A stretch of DNA of 44,886 nucleotides, from assembly GCA_025354865.1 (NCBI GenBank), contig JANXMB010000127.1, positions 1 to 44,886 on the forward strand, given 5' to 3'. The first letter of the stretch is position 1. Every line of letters begins with the position of its first letter. Positions 19,279 to 25,702 of this stretch are shown here, in pieces. The notes under the pieces are model-generated. The model was not told where the DNA came from. It searched no databases and saw nothing but the letters and a program-made list of their open reading frames with translations. Position numbers and translations under genes: made by a program. This DNA is from Acetobacteraceae bacterium (GTDB lineage Bacteria > Pseudomonadota > Alphaproteobacteria > Acetobacterales > Acetobacteraceae).

Positions 19279-19296
19279 GTCGGAAAATTTTACACT
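19279..19296 (+). promoter_or_regulatory. PEP-CTERM-type upstream activator box (PrsR-like)
   Basis: GTCGGAAAATTTTACACT lies 61 bases before the sigma-54 promoter of the PEP-CTERM gene. Near-identical copies occur at 20195 and 20360. Proteobacterial PEP-CTERM genes are known to share an upstream DNA element with a sigma-54 motif and to co-occur with the response regulator PrsR; assignment of this box to PrsR is inference. Confidence 0.65.
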
Positions 19297-19357
19297 ATGC
19301 GCGTTGGGTGGTGGTGGGGCGCCATTAACTCATTGATTTTATGTATTATTGCAATCT

Positions 19358-19373
19358 GGCATGGCGTTTGCTT
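19358..19373 (+). promoter_or_regulatory. sigma-54 (-24/-12) promoter
   Basis: TGGCATGGCGTTTGCT matches the -24/-12 consensus TGGCAyr-N4-TTGCw, with exactly 10 bases between GG and GC. It lies 52 bases before the PEP-CTERM start codon, in the right orientation. Confidence 0.8.
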
Positions 19374-19424
19374 TGGTAATGTCAGGCCGGGTTTCGGCCA
19401 CATGTTCAACTGGATGGTGACATT

Positions 19425-20108
19425 ATGTCCAAAGTTCGCTCACTGTTACTTGGAACCGCCTTAGCTGTCGGCGCCTTCGCAGCCGCGCCCGCCAACGCGA
19501 CGGTGTTGTATGACAACTTCGCCTATGAGGCCGGGGTGACCTACAATATTGGGGCCGGTGGCGGTGATTCGCCGGTGTCGCAAAGCTTTTCCACCGGCGC
19601 GGCCGAAGCGTTGGCTCTGTCCAACGTGGGGCTCGATCTCGACCGCGCCGTCGGCTCTAGCACGCAAGGGTCGTTCGTCGTTACCCTCAACTCCGGACTG
19701 GGCACGGGCGGAGTCGATGGTCCTGGCGGGATCCTGGCCACCCTCGGTACGTTCAACGACAGCGTCATCACTCCAGGTGGCACACTACTGAACGTCTGGG
19801 GGCAGGGCTACATGCTGGCGGCCAACACGCGCTATTGGATCGAAATCCTCGATACCAACGCCTCGGGCAACAAGGCACTCGATACCGCCGCAGTGTGGAA
19901 TTATGCGGCCGATGCATCTGGGACCGGCGCGGCCGCAGAATTCTACACCAACAATGGAACCACCTATCCGTCTGCATCCTCCGGCAACAATCCGCTGGTG
20001 ATGACGGTCGAAACGCCGGAACCGGTGTCGTTGGCAATCCTGGGCGTCGGTCTTGCCGGTCTCGGCTATGCCCGCAGCCGCCGCAAGCACGTCGCCGCCA
20101 AGGTCTGA
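19425..20108 (+). CDS. PEP-CTERM sorting-domain protein
   Basis: This 227-aa protein is secreted and probably processed by an exosortase. It has a Sec signal peptide (cleavage predicted after ANA, residue 25). The body is a Gly/Thr/Asn-rich, probably beta-sandwich domain that resembles the choice-of-anchor type domains. At the C-terminus stands a complete sorting signal: Pro198-Glu199-Pro200, a hydrophobic segment SLAILGVGLAGLGYA, and a basic end RSRRKH. Known exosortase (EpsH/XrtA) systems cut near PEP and are linked to exopolysaccharide and biofilm. The gene is single, with a long upstream region carrying a sigma-54 promoter and a strong terminator after it, which is the typical arrangement. 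No exosortase or PrsK/PrsR gene lies in the window. Confidence 0.9.
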   Translation: MSKVRSLLLGTALAVGAFAAAPANATVLYDNFAYEAGVTYNIGAGGGDSPVSQSFSTGAAEALALSNVGLDLDRAVGSSTQGSFVVTLNSGLGTGGVDGPGGILATLGTFNDSVITPGGTLLNVWGQGYMLAANTRYWIEILDTNASGNKALDTAAVWNYAADASGTGAAAEFYTNNGTTYPSASSGNNPLVMTVETPEPVSLAILGVGLAGLGYARSRRKHVAAKV

Positions 20109-20125
20109 ATCATCCAACACCGCAG

Positions 20126-20174
20126 CGTTGGGGGAGGGTTGAGCGACTCCCCCAACGACTGAATGTCTTTTTTT
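20126..20174 (+). terminator. rho-independent terminator of the PEP-CTERM gene
   Basis: An 11-bp perfect stem (20126-20136 with 20147-20157, CGTTGGGGGAG) with a 10-base loop is followed, after about ten bases, by a run of seven T (20168-20174). It lies 17 bases past the stop. Confidence 0.85.
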
Positions 20175-20194
20175 GTCGTCTAATTCCCATTATT

Positions 20195-20212
20195 GTCGGA
20201 AAACTTTACACT
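20195..20212 (+). promoter_or_regulatory. second copy of the PEP-CTERM activator-type box
   Basis: GTCGGAAAACTTTACACT differs from the copy at 19279 at a single base. It lies downstream of the PEP-CTERM terminator, and I see no correctly spaced sigma-54 promoter after it. Confidence 0.6.
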
Positions 20213-20359
20213 CGGTCCATTCGCGCCAACTCGGCTCGAACGGGCCGTTTTGTTATGTTCGATATCGGCGGGATGCGCCGCCGGTCCGCACGGCGGGCCG
20301 CGATAGCGCATAAGGCACATAACCGTGCCGAACAGCCCACGCGGGCAGCAACCCCCTGA

Positions 20360-20375
20360 GTCGGAAAACTTTACG
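20360..20375 (+). promoter_or_regulatory. third copy of the PEP-CTERM activator-type box
   Basis: GTCGGAAAACTTTACG is preceded by TGA as at 19276 (TGAGTCGG in both). It lies about 150 bases ahead of a hypothetical gene that is not a PEP-CTERM gene. Confidence 0.6.
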
Positions 20376-20412
20376 AGTCTTAGAATACCGCCAATCCGCT
20401 AGCCCACCGCCT

Positions 20413-20426
20413 CGGCATCGGTTGCG
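20413..20426 (+). promoter_or_regulatory. degenerate sigma-54-like sequence (spacing 8 instead of 10)
   Basis: CGGCATCGGTTGCG resembles the intact site at 19358, but only 8 bases separate GG (20414) and GC (20424). Sigma-54 holoenzyme needs 10, so it is probably non-functional, a relic of a former PEP-CTERM promoter or a chance match. Confidence 0.35.
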
Positions 20427-20523
20427 GTACATCCGACGTCAATGCAAAAATACCTATTATATTGACATTTATCCTATTTTATGCCATCCCTCCCGGCAGG
20501 CACCACATTCGGGACATTGTCGC

Positions 20524-21099
20524 ATGGCCACCGCACCGCACGCCGATTACGACGCCTTCGTCGCGACCCCTTTCGGCGCTCTGGCCATGGAAACACTCTG
20601 TCAGGCCCTGCCGCTCGGCACCGACCCGCGGGCGGCCTATGCCGCGTTCGCCGCCTTCGATGCGCAGGATCCGGTGGAACAGATGCTGGCGATGCAGGCA
20701 GTCGCCGCCCATTTCGCCGCGATGGCATGCTTCGCCCAAGCCATGCGGTCCGACTCCGACCCACGCTCGGCGGATCGCGCTCGGGGCCGAGCGGCGGCGC
20801 TCGCGCGCACGATGCGGGATGCGACGAAGACGATGGACCAGCGCCGCAAGCGCTCCATCGAAGCCGCCGCAGCGGATGCCGAGCACGGGGAACCGGCAGT
20901 TGCGCCGTTTGTCCGCCCGAGGGAAGTCGCGACAAATCCCGACGGCAGCCCGGCCGGTGCAACGGATTTTGCGACGAAGGTGTTGAACGGCGATCCGATG
21001 CGCGATTTCCTCTCGCGCCGGTTCGCGCCGGAAGACGATGTCGCCGCCGCCTGGGCCGAGGCGCAACGCCTGTCGGCCGAACAGAACCCGACGTCGTAA
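20524..21099 (+). CDS. conserved-type hypothetical protein, Ala-rich and helical
   Basis: I do not recognise a named function in this 191-aa protein. It has no signal peptide or membrane segment. Residues ~45-125 are Ala/Met/Arg-rich and mostly helical (EQMLAMQAVAAHFAAMACFA, then ARGRAAALARTMRDATKTMDQRRKR), recalling the small helical proteins of unknown function scattered in alphaproteobacterial genomes near mobile DNA. The C-terminal part is acidic and polar, with FLSRRFAPEDDVAAAWAEA. ATG at 20524 fits the domain start but lacks a clear ribosome-binding site; a TTG at 20422 would add 34 residues of unlikely composition. It lies downstream of the two orphan boxes and upstream of palindromic repeats. 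Confidence 0.6.
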   Translation: MATAPHADYDAFVATPFGALAMETLCQALPLGTDPRAAYAAFAAFDAQDPVEQMLAMQAVAAHFAAMACFAQAMRSDSDPRSADRARGRAAALARTMRDATKTMDQRRKRSIEAAAADAEHGEPAVAPFVRPREVATNPDGSPAGATDFATKVLNGDPMRDFLSRRFAPEDDVAAAWAEAQRLSAEQNPTS

Positions 21100-21133
21100 G
21101 CCCGTCGATATATCGGCGTTGGCGGCCTCGGTT

Positions 21134-21189
21134 TTAGAGCGTGATCGCTTGAGGTTGACTTCAACCTCGGGCGTGAATCACCCTCTTAA
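21134..21189. repeat. long imperfect palindrome, REP-like element
   Basis: A stem of about 25 bp with a few mismatches folds around GAGGTTGA-CT-TCAACCTC at its centre, with outer arms TTAGAG / CTCTTAA. It lies in the gap between two convergent genes. Such short interspersed palindromes are common in Alphaproteobacteria; it may also terminate transcription. Confidence 0.65.
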
Positions 21190-21197
21190 ACAAAGGC

Positions 21198-21252
21198 TTA
21201 GACCATGATCCAACGCCGAGATCGCGTGCGACCTCAAACGATCGTGGTCTAA
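21198..21252. repeat. inverted repeat overlapping the methyltransferase stop
   Basis: TTAGACCATGATC (21198-21210) pairs with GATCGTGGTCTAA (21240-21252) with a single mismatch (G-U in RNA). The right arm includes the stop codon of the minus-strand methyltransferase gene. It directly follows the palindrome at 21134. Confidence 0.6.
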
Positions 21253-22799
21253 CCCAGCACGCCCAACTGCCGCAGCAAGGGCGCCCGTTTTTCCACCACG
21301 TGACGGACGAGCGATTTGGCGATGGCGGTTGCCTCGGTCGGATCGGTCACCGGCTGCCCGTCCTTCTGAATGGATCGGCCGCCGCGGCGTAGTTGCGCTT
21401 CCAGCGTCGCGGTCAGTGCGTCCACATCCTCGGTTTGCCCGCCGAGCAGCGCGCCGACCACCATGGTTTCGGTCACGTCCACGCCGAGGGCGGTGCCGAG
21501 CACGGGGGACGTCAGGCGCGCCATGTCCGACCCGCCGGCGTTTGCGTCCGCCACCGCTCGGTTCAGGGCGGCGGCCGCGCGGCGGGCTTCGGCGCTGCCG
21601 CCATCGGGCAGCCCGGGATGGGCATAACCGCCGGAGATCAGCAGCGCGACGGCTTGCAGCAGCTCGACCGGCGGACGGCTGGAGAATGGGGCAATGGTCG
21701 CGGCCTGGGCGATCGGCAGCGGCCCCGCTTCCAGTGCGTTCAGCAGCGGGCGGTAGGCGTCGGCATTGCCGGTCATATCGCCCAGCGGGGTCGCGAAAAC
21801 GACATCGCCGGCAGTGGGTTGGCCGGTCCAGTGCAGGACGACGTTCTCGATGAGGCGCATATGCTCCGACATCGGCAGCGGCGGGGTGCCGCGACGATAC
21901 AGGTCGCGGCGGAACCCCTGAGCGGAGCCGAAATCGCGCAGGGTTTCGCGCAGCCGTTGATCGTGGGCCTCGGCCAGCAGGGGTTGCAGCCCGGGCCGGA
22001 CGCTGACGGCGTCGATATTCTCGGCCAGGGTGGCGCTGCCGATGTAGCGGCATTTGACGCTGGCCATGGCGTCGGCCACGTCGGCGAACATGACGGGGTG
22101 CCAATCGGCGTTCAACAATTCGTGAGCGATATAGCGCGGGTCCTGTTTGCGCAGGGTTTCCAGCCGCGACTCCAAGGCGGGATGGGCGGCGAAGAAGGCG
22201 GCGTTGCCCTCCTTCAATCGATCCAGCATGGTCCAAAGCGCGGGAACCGTCAGGTCGGTGCGCTCGGGGCTGGCCTCGGCCATCATGCGCATCAGGGCGC
22301 GCAGCGGCACCATCGACGCCCAGCCGGTGGTGACATTGTAGCTGAGGTAAGCGAGCCCGCCCGCCCGCAGCCGTTGGCCGACGATATCGGTCAGCGCGCG
22401 GCGATTTTCCGGGGATATCCAGCTCCAGACGCCATGGGAGACGATGAAGTCGAACGCAGGCAGGGAGTCGGCCGACATGGCGGCGATCTGCGCGAAGGAC
22501 GCTTCGTGGAAGTGGATATTGGTAAGCCCGGCCCGAGCGGCGAGGTCGCGCCCGAATTCGATATGGGCGGGATTGAAGTCGAAGGCATGGACCTCGGCCT
22601 TCGGGCTGGTTGCGGCGACGATCAGGGCGGACACCCCGTTGCCGCAGCCGAGGTCGGCATAGGCGAAGGGTTGGGCCAGATCGGGCGGCCGGTGACCCAG
22701 CAACAAAGACGACATCGCGAGCCAAGCGGGCGTCGTCTCCCGATAGAAGGAACTCGTGTAGACCACGTCGGTCACATACCCATCGTCCCAGCCAGCCAT
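21249..22799 (-). CDS. SAM-dependent methyltransferase with regulatory domain (PKMT-like)
   Basis: This 516-aa protein has an N-terminal class I methyltransferase domain: motif I is YADLGCGNG (47-55), the acidic residue after the second strand is in HAFDFNP (71-77), and FIVSHGVWSWI follows. A middle region of about 200-300 matches the so-called methyltransferase regulatory domain, and a C-terminal part (~400-516) is helical and probably winged-helix. This domain order and length are those of the rickettsial outer-membrane-protein lysine methyltransferases PKMT1/PKMT2. The target could be a surface or cytoplasmic protein; none is evident from neighbours. The gene is monocistronic and divergent from odc. 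The family is clear, the substrate is not. Confidence 0.82.
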   Translation of the reverse strand: MAGWDDGYVTDVVYTSSFYRETTPAWLAMSSLLLGHRPPDLAQPFAYADLGCGNGVSALIVAATSPKAEVHAFDFNPAHIEFGRDLAARAGLTNIHFHEASFAQIAAMSADSLPAFDFIVSHGVWSWISPENRRALTDIVGQRLRAGGLAYLSYNVTTGWASMVPLRALMRMMAEASPERTDLTVPALWTMLDRLKEGNAAFFAAHPALESRLETLRKQDPRYIAHELLNADWHPVMFADVADAMASVKCRYIGSATLAENIDAVSVRPGLQPLLAEAHDQRLRETLRDFGSAQGFRRDLYRRGTPPLPMSEHMRLIENVVLHWTGQPTAGDVVFATPLGDMTGNADAYRPLLNALEAGPLPIAQAATIAPFSSRPPVELLQAVALLISGGYAHPGLPDGGSAEARRAAAALNRAVADANAGGSDMARLTSPVLGTALGVDVTETMVVGALLGGQTEDVDALTATLEAQLRRGGRSIQKDGQPVTDPTEATAIAKSLVRHVVEKRAPLLRQLGVLG

Positions 22800-23217
22800 G
22801 CTCGGTTGTTCCTCAAGTGCGCGTTCTCCCCGTGCCTATCAGGCGAAGGCGGTGTTGGCCACCTGCTTTTCGGGGCTGCGGTTGCGGAACCGGTTTCGGC
22901 GATTGGGTTCTGGGCGTCTCGGAACGCTGGAATTTGCCCAGGGAACGAGGCGTTTGCCCCGCAGTTTTGCGCCATTTGGACGGGTCGGCCGGGTGCGCCG
23001 GGAAAAAAACTGGGGCATGGCCCGATTTACCTATTGCAAGGGGGGGGGTGGGGTCTTAGATGGCCTTCACGCAGCAACGCACGTGCCTCTGGCCCTAGTG
23101 GTTACGCAACGACGTCAAGCGTTCTGGCAATCGTTTGGTCGCTGGTTCGTTCGACCGTTTCGTCAACTACGTCCGTCGCCTTTCTCAGGCGGGCGTCCAA
23201 CATGGGGGCTCGGAGCG
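22800..23217 (+). promoter_or_regulatory. 418-bp leader/intergenic region of the odc gene
   Basis: No established gene lies here. It has a run of nine G at 23040-23048, a 12-codon ORF (ATG 23060, TAG 23096-23098) and a second small ORF from TTG 23135 that ends in an ATGA overlap with odc. A stem GGTCG/CGACC occurs near 23137-23155. Alphaproteobacterial ornithine decarboxylase genes are known to carry the structured speF leader RNA; I could not verify its consensus by eye. Confidence 0.4.
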
Positions 23218-23221
23218 ATGA
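23135..23221 (+). CDS. possible 28-aa leader peptide ending in the odc start codon
   Basis: A TTG-initiated small ORF encodes LVAGSFDRFVNYVRRLSQAG and eight further residues. Its TGA overlaps the odc ATG as ATGA. No good ribosome-binding site precedes the TTG. It is in the same frame as the 12-codon ORF at 23060, from which it is separated by one TAG. The composition looks protein-like (hydrophobic and basic residues alternate). It may couple translation of odc to a polyamine or ornithine signal, as leader peptides do elsewhere, or be spurious. Confidence 0.25.
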   Translation: MVAGSFDRFVNYVRRLSQAGVQHGGSER

Positions 23222-24348
23222 CATCCAAAATCGCCCAGTATCTTGCTGACCACCAGCCGGCAACGCCGTGTCTGGTGCTCGATGTGGATCGTGTGGAAGC
23301 AAATTACCGCGCTTTGGCGCATACGCTGCCGTTGGCACGCATCTATTACGCGGTGAAGGCCAATCCGGCCGCCCCGATTCTGCACCGGCTGGTCGGGCTG
23401 GACAGCCATTTCGACGCCGCGAGCATCGAAGAAATCGAGTATTGCCTGGATGCGGGCGCTCGGCCGGGCGCGATCAGCTTTGGCAACACCATCAAGAAGG
23501 TGTCGGCGATTCGGCGCGCGCACGAAGCGGGCGTGGGCATGTTCGCGTTCGATTCGGAAGAAGAATTGCTGAAGCTGGCCCAGCATGCGCCGGGCGCGCA
23601 GGTCTATTGCCGCGTCCTGGTCGAAAACGAGGGCGCGGATTGGCCGTTGTCGCGCAAGTTCGGCACCACGATCGACAATGCTAAAGCGTTGATGTTGCAG
23701 GCTGCGGACCTCGGCCTGGACCCGTACGGCCTGTCGTTCCACGTCGGCAGCCAGCAGACGACCACCCGCGCGTACGAGATCGCGATCGCGAAGGTCGGGA
23801 TGCTGTTTACGGATTTGATGGATGCCGGGGTCAAGCTGCGGATGATGAATCTGGGCGGCGGGTTTCCGACCCGTTACCGCGACGCCGTGCCCGAGATCGA
23901 CCAGTTCGGCAATGCCATCATGGATGCGATGATCGCGCATTTCGGCAACAATCTGCCGGAAATGGTGATCGAACCCGGCCGTTTCGTGGTCGGCGACGCG
24001 GGTGTGGTCTCGGCCGAGGTGGTGCTGGTCAGCCAGCGCGACAAAGCCGATCCGCTGCGCTGGGTCTACCTGGATATCGGCCGTTTCGGCGGTCTGGCGG
24101 AAACCGAGGGCGAGGCGATCAAGTACCGCATTGCCACGGAACACGATGGCGGGCCGACCGGACCGGTGTCGATCGCCGGCCCGACCTGCGACGGGGCGGA
24201 TATTCTTTATGAGAAGTCCAACTACCGCCTGCCGCTCGCACTACGCTCCGGCGATCGGGTCGAGCTGATGTCCACCGGCGCCTATGTGACGACCTATGCC
24301 AGCCAGCGCTTCAACGGGTTCGCCCCGCTAGCCGAATATTACATCTGA
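23218..24348 (+). CDS. ornithine/lysine decarboxylase (fold-type III PLP enzyme)
   Basis: This enzyme decarboxylates ornithine to putrescine, and possibly lysine to cadaverine, at the entry to polyamine synthesis. The 376-aa protein is the short eukaryote-like type found in Alphaproteobacteria. The PLP lysine is Lys47 in YYAVKANP. Other landmarks are SFHVGSQQ, the glycine-rich LGGGFP, EPGRFVV, and the active-site Cys324 in GPTCDGAD with YVTTY near the C-terminus. The ATG at 23218 starts at the family N-terminus, with GGGGG about nine bases upstream as ribosome-binding site. A long leader precedes it and a perfect hairpin terminates it, so it is a monocistronic unit. Ornithine against lysine preference cannot be settled by eye. 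Confidence 0.9.
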   Translation: MTSKIAQYLADHQPATPCLVLDVDRVEANYRALAHTLPLARIYYAVKANPAAPILHRLVGLDSHFDAASIEEIEYCLDAGARPGAISFGNTIKKVSAIRRAHEAGVGMFAFDSEEELLKLAQHAPGAQVYCRVLVENEGADWPLSRKFGTTIDNAKALMLQAADLGLDPYGLSFHVGSQQTTTRAYEIAIAKVGMLFTDLMDAGVKLRMMNLGGGFPTRYRDAVPEIDQFGNAIMDAMIAHFGNNLPEMVIEPGRFVVGDAGVVSAEVVLVSQRDKADPLRWVYLDIGRFGGLAETEGEAIKYRIATEHDGGPTGPVSIAGPTCDGADILYEKSNYRLPLALRSGDRVELMSTGAYVTTYASQRFNGFAPLAEYYI

Positions 24349-24355
24349 CGGGGCG

Positions 24356-24376
24356 GAAGGGGGCCAGACCCCCTTC
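24356..24376 (+). terminator. terminator hairpin after odc
   Basis: GAAGGGGG (24356-24363) pairs perfectly with CCCCCTTC (24369-24376) around CCAGA, seven bases after the stop; TTG follows. The stem is strong but the T-run is short. Confidence 0.7.
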
Positions 24377-24448
24377 TTGCCGCACTGCGGCGCTGGTATC
24401 GGCATGCCATCCGTCGTAGATTGCGGCTGTCAAGGAGACCGCGACCGC

Positions 24449-25687
24449 ATGGATGGATCGACGAAACCGGCCGCAGCCGGCAAGGGTTTGGCACGCACCG
24501 CCGGGGCGCTGGCCGGTGTTGTCGTCGTGGACCTGACCCGCGTCCTCGGCGGTCCGTACTGCACCATGGTGCTGTCGGATCATGGCGCCGAGGTCATCAA
24601 GGTCGAGCCGCCGCAGGGCGACGAAGTGCGCGATTGGGGCCCCCCCTTCCACGAGGGCGATGCCAGCTACTTCATCGGCGTCAACCGCAACAAGCGCGCC
24701 ATCGCCTTGGACATGAGCAAGGCCGAGGGTAAGGCGATCCTGCTGCGTCTGCTGGAAACGGCCGACGTGCTGATCGAAAACTTCAAGCCCGGCTCGATGG
24801 AAAAATGGGGCCTTGGGTATGAAGACGTGCTGTCCAAGCGTTTCCCCGCGCTGATCCATTGCCGCATTTCGGGCTTCGGGCCGGATGGGCCGCTGGGCGG
24901 CTTGCCCGGCTACGACGCCATCTTGCAGGCGATGACCGGCCTCATGAGTGTCAATGGCGACCAGACCACCGGGCCGATGCGGCTGGGCACTGCGATGGTC
25001 GATATGGGCACGGGCTTGTATTCGGCGATCGGCATTCTGATGGCGCTGCACGAGCGGAAGACCTCCGGCCTCGGTCAATATCTGGATATGGCGCTGTACG
25101 ACTGCGGCATGGCGTTGCTGCACCCGCAGGCGGCGAACTACTTCCTGAACGGGACGCGCCCCAAGGGCACCGGCAACCCGCATCCCAATCTGGTGCCGTA
25201 CGACAAATACCCAACCCGCACCTGCGATATCTTCATCGCCAGCGGCAACAACGGGCAGTTCCGCAAGCTGTGCGAGCTGATCGGGCAGCCCGCCCTGGCC
25301 GACGATCCGCGCTTCGCCAACAATGGGGAGCGTAACCTCAACCGCGTTGCCTTGACTGCGGTTCTGGCGGGGGTCTTCGCCATCGAGGACGGGAACGAAC
25401 TGGCGATGCGGCTGATCCGCAACGGGGTGCCGGCCGGGCCGGTGCTGCCGGTGGACGAAGCCACCGCCGCGCCGCACACCGCGCACCGGGAGATGGTGAC
25501 CGAACTGGATTGGTACCGGGGCATCGGCACCCCGATCAAGTTCAGCCGCACCCAAGGCGGCACCCGCCGCCCTCCGCCGAAATTCGCGCAAGACGGCAAC
25601 GCGATCCTCGGCCAACTCGGCTACACAGCGGAAGAAATCGCGGCCCTGGAACAAAGCGGCGTGGTGCATACAAAGCGCCGCGTGTGA
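24449..25687 (+). CDS. family III (CaiB/BaiF) CoA-transferase
   Basis: This enzyme moves CoA between carboxylic acids through an aspartyl-CoA intermediate. The 412-aa protein has the family opening (LTRVLGGPYCTMVLSDHGAE, then VIKVEPP), the VLIENFKPGSMEKWGL segment, GYDAILQAMTGLMS, and the catalytic aspartate Asp185 in AMVDMGTG. The C-terminal GVPAGPVLPVDEA part is also typical. ATG 24449 follows AAGGAG at 24432-24437, with a rather long spacing of 11. The nearest metabolic partner is glutaryl-CoA dehydrogenase, 17 kb away; a succinate:glutarate CoA-transferase role is possible but unsupported locally. It is followed after 15 bases by the glycosyltransferase gene, with no functional link apparent. 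Confidence 0.88.
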   Translation: MDGSTKPAAAGKGLARTAGALAGVVVVDLTRVLGGPYCTMVLSDHGAEVIKVEPPQGDEVRDWGPPFHEGDASYFIGVNRNKRAIALDMSKAEGKAILLRLLETADVLIENFKPGSMEKWGLGYEDVLSKRFPALIHCRISGFGPDGPLGGLPGYDAILQAMTGLMSVNGDQTTGPMRLGTAMVDMGTGLYSAIGILMALHERKTSGLGQYLDMALYDCGMALLHPQAANYFLNGTRPKGTGNPHPNLVPYDKYPTRTCDIFIASGNNGQFRKLCELIGQPALADDPRFANNGERNLNRVALTAVLAGVFAIEDGNELAMRLIRNGVPAGPVLPVDEATAAPHTAHREMVTELDWYRGIGTPIKFSRTQGGTRRPPPKFAQDGNAILGQLGYTAEEIAALEQSGVVHTKRRV

Positions 25688-25702
25688 TGGCGTAGCGGCG
25701 CG

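Larger units (their letters stand above)
19021..19424 (+). promoter_or_regulatory. 404-bp intergenic control region of Hint and PEP-CTERM genes
   Basis: No gene is seen here. The region holds, from left to right, the Hint promoter area (minus strand), a block with landmarks CGTTTTG (19179), TAAGGCA (19231) and CCACGCGG (19264), the activator-type box at 19279, and a sigma-54 promoter at 19358. A long upstream region is characteristic of proteobacterial PEP-CTERM genes. Confidence 0.75.
20109..20523 (+). promoter_or_regulatory. 415-bp intergenic region with terminator and two orphan boxes
   Basis: No gene is seen here. After the terminator at 20126 come two copies of the GTCGGAAAACTTTAC box (20195, 20360). 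The second is embedded in a block with the same ordered landmarks as the one upstream of the PEP-CTERM gene: CGTTTTG at 20246, TAAGGCA at 20311, CCACGCGGG at 20337. A sigma-54-like sequence with defective spacing lies at 20413. An AT-rich stretch (20440-20480) precedes the next gene. Confidence 0.65.

Noticed and set aside
20413-20426. Functional sigma-54 promoter for the hypothetical gene at 20524
   Set aside because: GG and GC are separated by 8 bases instead of 10. It is kept only as a degenerate site.
23040-23055. G-run as a phase-variation tract or frameshift site
   Set aside because: It is not inside a supported reading frame, and its distance to odc makes phase-variable control speculative.
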